A stretch of DNA of 64,000 nt, taken from contig WLWT01000002.1 of NCBI GenBank assembly GCA_012103455.1, positions 806,001 through 870,000 of the forward strand, read 5' to 3'. This DNA is from Gammaproteobacteria bacterium (GTDB lineage: Bacteria; Pseudomonadota; Gammaproteobacteria; HK1). The notes below the pieces were generated by a model. The model made no database searches and was not told where the DNA came from. It worked only from the letters and a program-made list of their open reading frames with translations. Below, in pieces: positions 55,279 to 64,000 of the stretch. The first letter of the stretch is position 1; every line of letters starts with the position of its first letter. A program made the translations under genes and the position numbers.

Positions 55279-55369
55279 CGAATTAGTCTCTTTTGTTTTT
55301 TCAACTTTGCACCTCACGCGACAGTACAACGTCCGGCCTCTTTCATCTATTGGCGCCAAAGAAATAATC

Positions 55370-55748
55370 ATGGCCAGTTCTTTTCGCGTTGCCCACTGCT
55401 GCGATATTCACCTGGGCGGCGATCTGCTGTAGCGATCGTATTACCGGGACGCATTGGTCCGCGTTCTGGATGCGATGCGGGCACACAAGCCGCAACTGTT
55501 ACTCATCGCGGGCGACTTATTTGACGCCAACTCAGCGAGCGCGGATACCATTACCTGGAGCATGGCGATACTTGCAGAACAGCCTTACGCGCTGGTGCTC
55601 ATTCCCGGCAATCACGATTGCCTGCTGGACACCGAATGCGATCTTGGCCCGTTATGATTTCAACGCGATCCCAGCGGTGGCGCCACTTATGCGATCATTG
55701 ATTTCGAGGACGGCGGATCATTACCAGCGGTCAGGATCCATACTTTGA
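55370..55748 (+). pseudogene. Calcineurin-like metallophosphatase remnant (SbcD/MRE11-like)
   Basis: From ATG 55370: FRVAHCCDIHLGGDLL and then a TAG stop. The frame resumes as VLDAMRAHKPQLLLIAGDLF, then LVLIPGNHDCLLDTE, the D-x-H, G-D and G-N-H-D metal motifs of the family. A frameshift after the GNHD block leads to YDFNAIPAVAPLMR, and the rest of the gene is missing. Dead. It ends 15 bp from the LLM-class gene. Confidence 0.8.
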
Positions 55749-55762
55749 CGTAGCCTCCGGTT

Positions 55763-56710
55763 TCAGAGATCCGCTGCCGCCGCCAATATCTCCTGCGCAA
55801 ACCATTCCATCCGCTCAAGACTTTCCGCTAACGTAGCCGAGCGGAAATCAAAGATGAGCTCATCAACACCGGCGTTGGCGAACTGTTCTATGTCCGCGAT
55901 GATCGCCTCAGCCGATCCGGAGAAGAATCGCCGTTCCTGACCATCAGGGGCCCGCCCGCCGTCGTAGATGGGTGCTTTGTAAGCGATTTCTATGGCGCCC
56001 GGAGCGCGCCCGTAACCCTCGGCCATGGCATGGATGGCGGCTTTTTTCTGCGCCACTTCCGCCGGCGGCAACGCTGATGCAGCGGTGGCGCCCACTGGAT
56101 GCCAGCCATCGCCCAGCTTCGCCACCCGTCTTAAGGCCGGCTTCGAGTGGCCGCCGATCCAGATAGGTGGATGTGGCCGCTGCACCGGCTTCGGTGCGAA
56201 ATGCACGGGCGCGAATTGATAGTGCTTACCTTGGAACGATGGCTGCTCCTCAGTCCAGAGCCGTTTAAATATCTCAAGGTATTCGTCGCTCACTGCACCG
56301 CGCGCGGCGAAATCGGGCGCATGCAACGCTTCGAACTCCTCACGCATCCAACCGACGCCAACGCCTACGGTCACACGCCCGCCGGTCAGCACATTGATGG
56401 TGGCCAACATTTTCGCCGTGACCACAGGATTGCGCTGTGGCAGTACCATGACCGAGGCCACCAAGCGCAACCGCTCGGTTTTGGCACCGATGTAACTCAT
56501 GAGCGAGAGTTGCTCCAGCGCTTCGTCCTCACCGACGAAGGCGCCGGAAACGGTGTACGGATAAGAGGACGCCACGTTCCCTGGAATCACCACATGATCG
56601 GCGATCACGGCCGAGTGAAAACCGCAGCGTTCAGCGCTCATGGCCATGTCCGTTAACTGCCCGGGTCTGGCCAAGGGTCCACGGGTTGGCAGATAAAATC
56701 CAAAACGCAT
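55763..56710 (-). CDS. LLM-class F420-dependent-type oxidoreductase
   Basis: 315 residues from ATG 56710 (MRFGFYLPTRGPLARPGQLT), which overlaps the livM-like stop as TGATG; the longer open frame upstream lies within that gene. The TIM-barrel luciferase-like pattern is seen in AERCGFHSAVIADHVVIP, LPQRNPVVTAKMLATINVLT, GRVTVGVGVGWMREEFEAL and PHPPIWIGGHSKPALRRVA. Members use F420 or FMN to oxidise or reduce small organics. Cotranscribed with a livM-like permease gene. The cofactor cannot be decided by eye. Confidence 0.85.
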   Translation of the reverse strand: MRFGFYLPTRGPLARPGQLTDMAMSAERCGFHSAVIADHVVIPGNVASSYPYTVSGAFVGEDEALEQLSLMSYIGAKTERLRLVASVMVLPQRNPVVTAKMLATINVLTGGRVTVGVGVGWMREEFEALHAPDFAARGAVSDEYLEIFKRLWTEEQPSFQGKHYQFAPVHFAPKPVQRPHPPIWIGGHSKPALRRVAKLGDGWHPVGATAASALPPAEVAQKKAAIHAMAEGYGRAPGAIEIAYKAPIYDGGRAPDGQERRFFSGSAEAIIADIEQFANAGVDELIFDFRSATLAESLERMEWFAQEILAAAADL

Positions 56711-57654
56711 CAGCGCCGCTCCTCCCACATCGAATAAATCCGCCGCGCCACACCCACCACTCCATCGGGCAGCATGTACATCAGCACTATCAGTATTAGA
56801 CCGTAAGCGGGCAACGACAAGGCCGCCGATGCATCCGACGCCAAGTCGGGCAAATACTGGATAAGCAAACCGCCGGGGATGGCACCCCACACCGACGCCA
56901 CACCGCCAGCCACCGTGCCCACCAGCAAGGCTATGGAGAAGAACACGCCGTACGCATCGGGCGCGACGAAGTCCGACAACAAAGCCGCCAGAGCGCCTGC
57001 TACCGCCGCATAACCAGCGCTGACGCCGAAGATCAGCGGTTTGTACAAAGCGGCATTGATGCCCAGTGACTGGGCCGCGATGGGCGAATCCTTCAATGCC
57101 CGTAGCGCCCGCGCCGACCGGCTATGGGATAGGTTCAGCCCGAGGACCAACAAGCCCAACAACACAGCCAGGGTCACCCAATACCACCATACGTCATCGC
57201 TGACGGGCAGCAGTGCGGGCGGCGGCGGACGGTCTAGATAAATACCCTGTACACCTCTAGTCCAAGCTTCCAGATAACTCGATTTCAGCAGTTGCGGCAC
57301 CGCCAGAGCCACTCCCCAAGTGACCAGCGCGAGATGCACAAAGCCGAGCCGGCGCGCCGGGATCCCTACCAAGATACCGGCAATGATGCCCACCATCGCG
57401 GCGATGATGAGCGCACCGTAGGCATTTATGCCGTACTCGGTGGTGCCAATCGCCATGGCGTAAGCGCCCAACGCGAAAAACGCCGAATGGCCAATGGAGA
57501 ATTGTCCGCTCAAGCCAATCAGTAACACCAAGCCCATGATGGCGATGGCGTATACACCGGCCAGGGTTACCCGGTACAGCTCATAGCCTTCGAAAAACCC
57601 AGGCAACACCGCGGCGAACAGAGCAAATAACAGGATCGGCACGGCCTCACTCAT
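56710..57654 (-). CDS. Second LivM-like ABC permease
   Basis: 314 residues from ATG 57654 (MSEAVPILLFALFAAVLPGF). The open frame extends 24 codons further into the MITE, but those are MITE sequence. Membrane protein of the branched-chain amino-acid family: GLSGQFSIGHSAFFALGAYA, HSRSARALRALKDSPIAAQSLG (ATPase-contact region). No paired LivH is beside it, unlike the livH-livM set at 59117-61006. The MITE end gives TTAGAGGTGCTCTTATG, so the ribosome-binding site (AGAGGTG) is the inverted repeat itself. TGATG-coupled to the LLM-class gene. Confidence 0.82.
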   Translation of the reverse strand: MSEAVPILLFALFAAVLPGFFEGYELYRVTLAGVYAIAIMGLVLLIGLSGQFSIGHSAFFALGAYAMAIGTTEYGINAYGALIIAAMVGIIAGILVGIPARRLGFVHLALVTWGVALAVPQLLKSSYLEAWTRGVQGIYLDRPPPPALLPVSDDVWWYWVTLAVLLGLLVLGLNLSHSRSARALRALKDSPIAAQSLGINAALYKPLIFGVSAGYAAVAGALAALLSDFVAPDAYGVFFSIALLVGTVAGGVASVWGAIPGGLLIQYLPDLASDASAALSLPAYGLILIVLMYMLPDGVVGVARRIYSMWEERR

Positions 57655-57656
57655 AA

Positions 57657-57797
57657 GAGCACCTCTAACAATGCACTTTTTCCGCGATTGCGCCGTCAGC
57701 GCCGTGCTCCAATCCTCAGGTATCACCTATACACTGCGGTGGTGCGCGCGGGGCTTCCTTGCACTCACGAAACAATGACTATTTTTAGCAGGTGTCC
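57657..57797 (+). repeat. MITE copy 10, supplying a ribosome-binding site
   Basis: 141 bp; left end GAGCACCTCTAACAATGCAC, right end TTTTTAGCAGGTGTCC. It starts 2 bp from the second livM start codon. Read on the minus strand the repeat ends TTAGAGGTGCTC just before TTATG. Flanks show no clean duplication. Confidence 0.88.
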
Positions 57798-57829
57798 ATG
57801 TGTGCCAGATTTCGTAGATAGCCCAACCT

Positions 57830-57854
57830 AAAGGGGCGCTCTAGGCGCCCCTTT
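57830..57854. terminator. Hairpin between livK and the second livM
   Basis: Perfect 10-bp stem AAAGGGGCGC / GCGCCCCTTT with a 5-nt loop (TCTAG), 22 bp past the livK stop. GC-rich with a short T run, so it can act as a terminator for the liv operon. It separates the complete importer from the second livM and the LLM-class gene. Confidence 0.68.
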
Positions 57855-57876
57855 AAGCTATCCGTGGAAAGGATTA

Positions 57877-59088
57877 TTACAGCGAATCAGCGGAGATAAG
57901 CGCGCCGAAGCGTTCCCAGGACTCACCCTTGAAACGCATCATCTGGGCTTGCTCCAGCGGGAAGAAATCATCTTCGCCGGTATTCACATCAATGCCCGGC
58001 AGAGCCATCTTCAAACGGAAGTCCTTCACGCTGGCCGCTTGCTGCATGATGTTCTCGCGCGAGAGATCATCGCCACACTGCTCAAGCACGTGCACCATGA
58101 GCGAGGCTACCGCGTAACCATAACCATTGAACGGATTGGTCTTATCGCCATCGGGATAATACTCATCCATGAACGCTTGCCATTGCTTGAACTCGGCATC
58201 GTCTTTCCAGGAGGGATCGGTGGGATCCTTGAGATACGCAGTGCTCAGGATATCTTGGGATTTATCCAAGCCCGCCGGTTTTAGAACGGAGGCGACGGAA
58301 TTGGACACATCGTTTAGCAGGTGCACCGGCCGCCAACCGATATCGTGCACTTTCTTGATCGCCTGAGCGGCGAATTTCGGAATGGATACGTTGTAGAAAA
58401 TATTCGCCCCGGAGGCTTTTAAGTTGACGATTTGCGAGTCGATGGTCGGATCGGTCACCTCGTAGGATTCCTCCGCGACAATCATCGTATCGGCTTTATC
58501 GCCAAGTGCCGCGCGCAAACCGATGACATAGTCCTTACCGTAGTCATCGTTCTGATAAAGAATGCCGATCTTGCCATCAGGATGGTTCTGCAAAACATAA
58601 CCACCGAAGATCTTGCCCATGGTCTGATAGTTGGGCTGAAAACCCATGGTCCAGGGGAAATTCTTCGGATCGCCCCATTTGGTGGCGCCAGTGGCCACGA
58701 ACAGGTGTGGCACTTTTTTCTTGTTCATATATCTGTGTACGGCGGAGTTGGTCGGTGTCCCCAAGCTCTGAAACATAAACGCCACTTTCTCGCGCTCGAC
58801 GAGCTTGCGGAACTGCTCCTTGGTCTTCGGCGGACTATAACCGTCGTCCACACTGATCCATTCGATCTGGCGGCCATTGACCCCGCCGTTCTCATTGACC
58901 ATTTTGAAGAACGCCCCGATCGACTTACCGATGGTGCTATACGACGATGCGGGACCGCTGTACGGATTGGTGTTACCAATTTTGATCGACATATCCGTTA
59001 CCCCAGGCGCATTCTCGGCGCATCCCACCTGACCTAGAGCCAAGGCGGCGACGCCAGCGGCTAGTATCAAAGTCTTGATTGCTGTCAT
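57877..59088 (-). CDS. livK: Branched-chain amino acid-type ABC substrate-binding protein
   Basis: 403 residues. Signal sequence TAIKTLILAAGVAALALGQV with a Cys at residue 23 (QVGCAEN), so it may be a lipoprotein, then a type I periplasmic binding protein fold: GVTDMSIKIGNTNPYSGPAS, EKVAFMFQSLGTPTNSAVH, GKIGILYQNDDYGKDYVIG. The family binds branched-chain amino acids, amides or other small organics; ligand not known here. Last gene of the livG-F-H-M-K operon, followed by a hairpin. Confidence 0.87.
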   Translation of the reverse strand: MTAIKTLILAAGVAALALGQVGCAENAPGVTDMSIKIGNTNPYSGPASSYSTIGKSIGAFFKMVNENGGVNGRQIEWISVDDGYSPPKTKEQFRKLVEREKVAFMFQSLGTPTNSAVHRYMNKKKVPHLFVATGATKWGDPKNFPWTMGFQPNYQTMGKIFGGYVLQNHPDGKIGILYQNDDYGKDYVIGLRAALGDKADTMIVAEESYEVTDPTIDSQIVNLKASGANIFYNVSIPKFAAQAIKKVHDIGWRPVHLLNDVSNSVASVLKPAGLDKSQDILSTAYLKDPTDPSWKDDAEFKQWQAFMDEYYPDGDKTNPFNGYGYAVASLMVHVLEQCGDDLSRENIMQQAASVKDFRLKMALPGIDVNTGEDDFFPLEQAQMMRFKGESWERFGALISADSL

Positions 59089-59116
59089 CGACTCCTCCTC
59101 GCGCAGCGCGCGTTCT

Positions 59117-60133
59117 TTATCTGCGAATAAGCTTCGCTGTCATCATTTTTACCAGTCCTGCCGCGCCCATCGGCATGACATAAACGGCAACGATCAACAC
59201 GATGCCGTAGGCAGTCCATGCCAGGCCCTGGAAATCTTCCGTCAAATTGGGCACATATAGGATAAACATGCCGCCGAAAATTGCGCCAGGGATAGATACC
59301 AGTCCGCCGACCACCAATCCCACCAAGAAACTGATGGCTAAAATGAAGGTGAAACTATCCGGGGCCACAAACTGAATGGCAATGGCGCTCAACGCACCGG
59401 CAACACCGGTGAACAAGCCACTCACACCAAAAGTGAGGGATTTGTAGAGCGCGGTGTTGATGCCCATGGTCTGCGCCGCCAGGGGATTGTCGCGGATGGC
59501 GATCATGGCCCGCCCGGTGCGGCCGCGCACCAAATTCCAGGCGCCATAAACCAATAGGGCCAATACCACCAAGGTAAACAGGTAAATCCATTGATCGTCA
59601 TTGAGCGATTCAAGTGGCGACACAGGTTTGTCCAGATCCAAGCCCTGCACGCCGCCGGTCCAATGCTCGAAGGGCTCGTACTTCAGCAGTTGCGGCGTGG
59701 CCACGGCTAAGGCGAATGTGGCCAAGGCAAGATACAAACCACCTAGCCGCAATGCGGGAAGCCCGAACAGAAAGCCGGCGATCAAGCAGATGATCCCGGC
59801 TGGCACCAAGGTCCAGAAATACGCCACCTGCCACTGATCCATCATGATAGCGGCGGTGTAGGCGCCAATAGCATAGAACGCGCTATGCCCCAGCGAAAAC
59901 TGGCCGTTGAATCCAGTCAACAACATCAAGCCGATGATGGCGATTGCATAGATACAGCCGTTGGTGAGTTGAAACAGGCTGAAGTCCTCCAGCACGAACG
60001 TCAGGCCGATGGCGGTGATGGCGGCAAGCAGTACCCAAGCCCGGCGCCACAGCGGCAAGCGGATGCCGCCCACCGTCAAGACATCGGCAGGATTGGCTGG
60101 GATCGGTTGGTCTACGGCGGGTGTTCTAGCCAT
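59117..60133 (-). CDS. livM: LivM-like ABC permease
   Basis: 338 residues, with a soluble N-terminus (~30) and about ten hydrophobic segments. GFNGQFSLGHSAFYAIGAYT and GRTGRAMIAIRDNPLAAQTMG (ATPase-contact region) are LivM hallmarks. Start ATG 60133 lies 3 bp from the livH stop. Pairs with LivH to form the channel energised by LivG/LivF. Confidence 0.9.
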   Translation of the reverse strand: MARTPAVDQPIPANPADVLTVGGIRLPLWRRAWVLLAAITAIGLTFVLEDFSLFQLTNGCIYAIAIIGLMLLTGFNGQFSLGHSAFYAIGAYTAAIMMDQWQVAYFWTLVPAGIICLIAGFLFGLPALRLGGLYLALATFALAVATPQLLKYEPFEHWTGGVQGLDLDKPVSPLESLNDDQWIYLFTLVVLALLVYGAWNLVRGRTGRAMIAIRDNPLAAQTMGINTALYKSLTFGVSGLFTGVAGALSAIAIQFVAPDSFTFILAISFLVGLVVGGLVSIPGAIFGGMFILYVPNLTEDFQGLAWTAYGIVLIVAVYVMPMGAAGLVKMMTAKLIRR

Positions 60134-60136
60134 GGT

Positions 60137-61006
60137 TCAAACCCTCTCGACCACGCGTTGTCCGAACAAACCGCTTGGACGGAACAACAAGACACCCACG
60201 ATGATCACCAGGGCAAACGTGAGTTTTAACTCACTGCCGATCACCAAACCGGCCAGATTCTCCAATACCCCTACCAGGAAGCCACCCACCACGGCGCCGC
60301 CCGGGCTGCTAAGGCCACCGACCACGGCACCGGCAAAGCCGTAGAGCAAAATGCCCAACATCATATTGGGATCCAAGAAGACGATGGGCGCGATCATCAT
60401 GCCGGCGACGGCACCGATGGCAGCGGCCAAGCCCCAGCCGAGCGCCAGCATCCACACCACGGAAACACCGACTAACCGGGCTGATTCGGGGTTGGCCGCG
60501 GCGGCGCGCATGGCCAACCCGACCCGGGTGTATTTGAAGAACACATAAATAAGTCCGAGCATGACCAAAGTGACCGCCATCATGCCGCTCTGGTGCATGC
60601 CGATATATTTATTCCCAAAGAGCGGCGCGGTGGGAAACGGGCTTGGGAAAACCTTGATGGTGAATTCCCAAATAAACCCCGCGAGGCTATTGAATATCGA
60701 GAAAAGACCTATGAAAACAATAATATGACTGAGCACTGGCGCATGTCTTAGCGGCGCGAAAACCAGCCGCTCGATGATCACACCGCCAGTGAACGAAACT
60801 ATTAGAGTGACAAAAAAAGCCACCCAATACGGCGCCCCCCACTGAATCAACTGCCAGGCGAAAAAAGTCGAGAACATGGCCATTTCGCCTTGGGCGAAGT
60901 TGAAGTGATCAATGGCCTGGTAGATCACCACCACGGCGAGGGCCAGACAAGCATAGATGGCGCCCGTCGCCAGGCCACCCAAAGTCTGATGAATCAGCGT
61001 TTCCAA
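60137..61006 (-). CDS. livH: LivH-like ABC permease
   Basis: 289 residues. The likely start is TTG 61006 (LETLIHQTLGGLATGAIYA) because GGGGGGGA lies 5 bases upstream; a TTG five codons earlier (61021) is also open. Typical LivH: FNFAQGEMAMFSTFFAWQL and NPESARLVGVSVVWMLALGW near the ATPase contact. A MITE separates it from livF by interrupting the intergenic region, so it may be expressed less tightly with livGF. Confidence 0.88.
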   Translation of the reverse strand: METLIHQTLGGLATGAIYACLALAVVVIYQAIDHFNFAQGEMAMFSTFFAWQLIQWGAPYWVAFFVTLIVSFTGGVIIERLVFAPLRHAPVLSHIIVFIGLFSIFNSLAGFIWEFTIKVFPSPFPTAPLFGNKYIGMHQSGMMAVTLVMLGLIYVFFKYTRVGLAMRAAAANPESARLVGVSVVWMLALGWGLAAAIGAVAGMMIAPIVFLDPNMMLGILLYGFAGAVVGGLSSPGGAVVGGFLVGVLENLAGLVIGSELKLTFALVIIVGVLLFRPSGLFGQRVVERV

Positions 61007-61031
61007 AGCCGTCCCCCCCAAACCGTTTAAA

Positions 61032-61172
61032 GGGCATCTCTAAAAATAGTCATTGTTTCGTGAGTGCAAGGAAGCACCGCGCGCAGAACCGCAGTGTATA
61101 GGTGATACCTGAGGATTCGAGCACGGCGCTGACGCCGCAATCGCGGAAAAAGTGCATTTTTTTAAGGTGCCC
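61032..61172 (-). repeat. MITE copy 11, reverse, between livF and livH
   Basis: 141 bp, GGGCATCTCTAAAAATAGTC to CATTTTTTTAAGGTGCCC. TTAA occurs at 61027-61030 and 61173-61176, a probable target duplication with one extra base at the left. It sits inside the importer operon. Confidence 0.9.
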
Positions 61173-61184
61173 TTAAGTTAGGCG

Positions 61185-61898
61185 CTAATAACCCAAATAG
61201 GAGCGGCGCACCGACTCGTCGCTCTTAATCTCCTCGGCACTGCCCGACAGCACCACACGGCCTGTTTCCAGGAGGTACGCATAGCTGGCGAAACCGAGGG
61301 CCAAATTGGCGTTTTGCTCCACCAACAGCATGCTGGCGCCTTCCGATTGGTTAATCGTGCGCAATATGCCGAACAGCTCCTGCACCACCAGCGGCGCCAA
61401 GCCAAAAGACGGTTCGTCCAACAACATGAGGCGCGGGCGCAGCATCAATGCGCGGCCCACCGCCAACATCTGCTGCTCACCACCGCTCAACGTACCGGCT
61501 TGCTGCTCGCGGCGTTCCTCGAGGCGGGGGAAATAAGAGTAGACGCGCTCCAAATCGCCGTTGATTTGCGCGCGCGAGCGGCGCGAATAAGCGCCCAGCA
61601 AAAGATTTTCCTCCGTGGTCACCCGCACAAAAGTGCCACGGCCCTCGGGGACATGGGCGATGCGCAGACGCACCACTGCCTCCGTCGATTTCCCCACCAA
61701 TTCTTGCCCATCGAACTTGATGGAACCGCTCGTGCGAATCATCTGGCTGACCGAGCGCAAAGTGGTGGTCTTACCGGCACCATTGGCCCCCAGCACGGTG
61801 ACGATTTCCCCCTCGGGCAGGCTCAAGTCGATACCGTGCAGCACTTGGGTGTGTCCGTAGGCTGCTTGCAGCCCGCTGATTTCAAGAAGATTGGCCAC
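61185..61898 (-). CDS. livF: Branched-chain amino acid-type ABC ATPase LivF
   Basis: 237 residues: Walker A LGANGAGKTTTLRS, signature LSGGEQQMLAVGRAL, Walker B RLMLLDEPSFGLAP, H-loop LLVEQNANLAL. Short, without the insert of LivG, as usual. It starts 1 bp after the livG stop. Cytoplasmic ATPase driving LivH/LivM. Confidence 0.92.
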   Translation of the reverse strand: MANLLEISGLQAAYGHTQVLHGIDLSLPEGEIVTVLGANGAGKTTTLRSVSQMIRTSGSIKFDGQELVGKSTEAVVRLRIAHVPEGRGTFVRVTTEENLLLGAYSRRSRAQINGDLERVYSYFPRLEERREQQAGTLSGGEQQMLAVGRALMLRPRLMLLDEPSFGLAPLVVQELFGILRTINQSEGASMLLVEQNANLALGFASYAYLLETGRVVLSGSAEEIKSDESVRRSYLGY

Positions 61899-62711
<813 letters not shown>

Positions 62712-62996
62712 TCGAACGCACCGCCGCTAGGCGCTTACGTCCTCCCCCCTTGGTGAGAGCCGCCGGAAATCAGCGTTGCCGATCGCCACGAACCCGCAAC
62801 CGCGTAATTTGAAGCTTTTTCTACTCCGGTGACAAGCCGTGCCTAAACCGGATCTCAGGCCGTTTGGCTTATTGCCATTCGGCTTATTCCTTGTGCGGCG
62901 CGCGCGCATTGGAGCAACAATACCCAGCTTTGCCGCTGCCGCTCCTACACATTTCGCGGACAAAGACTATGGACCCCAAAAAATAGAAGAACATTT
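62712..62996. other. Promoter region of the liv operon, no gene
   Basis: No supported coding sequence. Upstream of livG on the minus strand; no clear sigma70 hexamers or binding-site repeats were found by eye. It ends at the MITE at 62997. Confidence 0.4.
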
Positions 62997-63137
62997 GGGC
63001 AGCTCTAACAATGCACTTTTTCCGCGATTGCGGCGTCAGCGCCGTGCTCCAATCCTCAGGTATCCCCTATACACTGCGGTTGCGCGCGCGGTGCTTCCTT
63101 GCACTCACGAAACAATGACTATTGTTAGCAGGCGCCC
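62997..63137 (+). repeat. MITE copy 12
   Basis: 141 bp, GGGCAGCTCTAACAATGCAC to CTATTGTTAGCAGGCGCCC, flanked by the perfect duplication ATTT (62993-62996, 63138-63141). Confidence 0.92.
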
Positions 63138-63407
63138 ATTTGGCTAAACATTCAGCTAGTTGAAGCAAGCCGCCGAACTAAAGATCATGAGGCAGGTATT
63201 GTGCTGCCAATCCCGGCGGCAGATGTCAGAAAAAAGCCCCAGGCACCACTGAGGTGAATTATTGCCTTCATCATATTGCTGCAGCGCAACCCGATCATTC
63301 TGGCAAACAAAAGCGAACTGTCTTCCAACACCGGCCAAGGTATGCCATTTTGCCCTGGGGCCAGGGCAAACACGCTTTGGGTACCAAATACGAGGAGGAA
63401 TTGATCA

Positions 63408-64000
63408 ATGAAGCACTCTTTTCGCAAAACAGCAGCCGCAGCAATGGGTTTGCTGGGGCTAGCCGTCATGTCCACGCCAGCGCTGAGCGCGGAATGCTCC
63501 CCTGAGAACTGGCAAGCCTGCAAAGGCAAGCCATGGGTCGATGGCGACACGATGGCAACACCGCTAGGCTCCCAATGGTGGCCGAACCCCCTGTGGGGCG
63601 AGGACGACGAAGCCGGTTCGACCAACTGGTACACCAAACCGGAAGTGATCGCCCGTGCCCTGTCCGCCAACGCCGGCAACGGTAAGGTGTACAAGCTAGG
63701 CCATCCCTACACCGATGATATGCCGCTGTTCGGCGCGCGTAAGTTCAGTCTGCGCACGCCAGTGCCAACGGGCGTACTCGACGGACTGGGTGGCAACAAA
63801 ATCACCTGGAATGACGAGTTCCTAGCGACCGAAGTCGGCCAGGTCGGTACCCAATTCGACGGCCTCGGCCACATCGGTGTCACCATGGGCGCACCGGGCG
63901 AGGGAGGCAAGATGCGCTGGTATAACGGCTTTTCCGCCGTCGATATAACGAGTGCGTACGGCTTGAAAAAACTCGGTACCGAGAAACTGCATCCTATCGT
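63408..64000 (+). CDS. Secreted cyclase-family protein (partial, runs off the window)
   Basis: About 197 codons visible from ATG 63408, which has GAGGAGGAA 8 bases upstream, a strong ribosome-binding site. The N-terminal signal peptide (KHSFRKTAAAAMGLLGLAVM, cut likely after LSA) precedes ECSPENWQACKGKPW. Later GTQFDGLGHIG resembles the metal-binding H-x-G-T-H-x-D motif of the cyclase/kynurenine-formamidase family, with Gln in place of the usual second His. Probably a periplasmic metal-dependent hydrolase. It ends at the window edge. Confidence 0.75.
   Translation, partial: MKHSFRKTAAAAMGLLGLAVMSTPALSAECSPENWQACKGKPWVDGDTMATPLGSQWWPNPLWGEDDEAGSTNWYTKPEVIARALSANAGNGKVYKLGHPYTDDMPLFGARKFSLRTPVPTGVLDGLGGNKITWNDEFLATEVGQVGTQFDGLGHIGVTMGAPGEGGKMRWYNGFSAVDITSAYGLKKLGTEKLHPI

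Noticed and set aside
56711..56890. 60-residue extension of the LLM-class oxidoreductase
   Set aside because: It lies in the coding region of the livM-like gene in another frame; the TGATG junction marks the true start.
57655..57726. 24-residue N-terminal extension of the second LivM
   Set aside because: It is MITE sequence read in frame; the natural start MSEAVPILLF has its own ribosome-binding site in the repeat end.

Overview
The window looks like a GC-rich proteobacterial chromosome, most likely a gammaproteobacterium, but no rRNA or marker gene settles the lineage. Core-type metabolic genes (glutathione reductase, citrate synthase, polyamine-type and branched-chain amino-acid-type ABC importers, SDR, GMC and flavin monooxygenase enzymes) alternate with accessory DNA full of insertion sequences and broken genes. 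No tRNA or rRNA gene was seen.

Layout. 1-5.6 kb is a decayed accessory zone: an IS4-family element with a clean 9-bp target duplication, two tyrosine-recombinase remnants, a small ribbon-helix-helix gene, a PIN-type toxin-antitoxin pair with a frameshifted toxin, and truncated genes. 5.7-17 kb is a metabolic block: gor, aldo/keto reductase, enolase-superfamily enzyme, MFS transporter, ATP-grasp ligase, an SDR lacking its usual catalytic Tyr, a PLP enzyme fused to NifU-like domains, an FAD-linked oxidase and citrate synthase. 17-23 kb has a MerR-type regulator divergent from a PotABCD-like importer whose last permease is frameshifted and which is followed by a HAD-hydrolase stub. 23.2-26.9 kb is a nest of insertion sequences. 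27-36.6 kb is a two-gene helicase system matching Druantia type III (druH-druE). 36.9-43.1 kb holds SDR, GMC, acyl-CoA-dehydrogenase-like and Baeyer-Villiger-type genes. 43.6-53.4 kb is a group II intron remnant followed by an integron cassette array without an integrase (seven attC sites, cassettes read on the minus strand), itself hit by IS110, IS630 and a MITE. 54-63 kb carries a triple-domain RidA-like protein and a liv-type importer (livG-livF-livH-livM-livK plus a second livM and an LLM-class flavoprotein). A secreted cyclase-family gene runs off the right end.

The most striking overall signal is a roughly 140-bp miniature inverted-repeat element (MITE): 12 essentially full copies, one fragment and one shorter relative in 64 kb. 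Its terminal inverted repeats match those of the IS5-family element at 23236-25501, so that element is the probable source of transposase. Copies sit inside operons, directly upstream and downstream of the Druantia-like genes, inside a cassette gene, and 2 bp from a livM start codon where the repeat supplies the ribosome-binding site. Several frameshifts fall in homopolymer runs, so either slippage-driven decay or sequencing error has touched this assembly.
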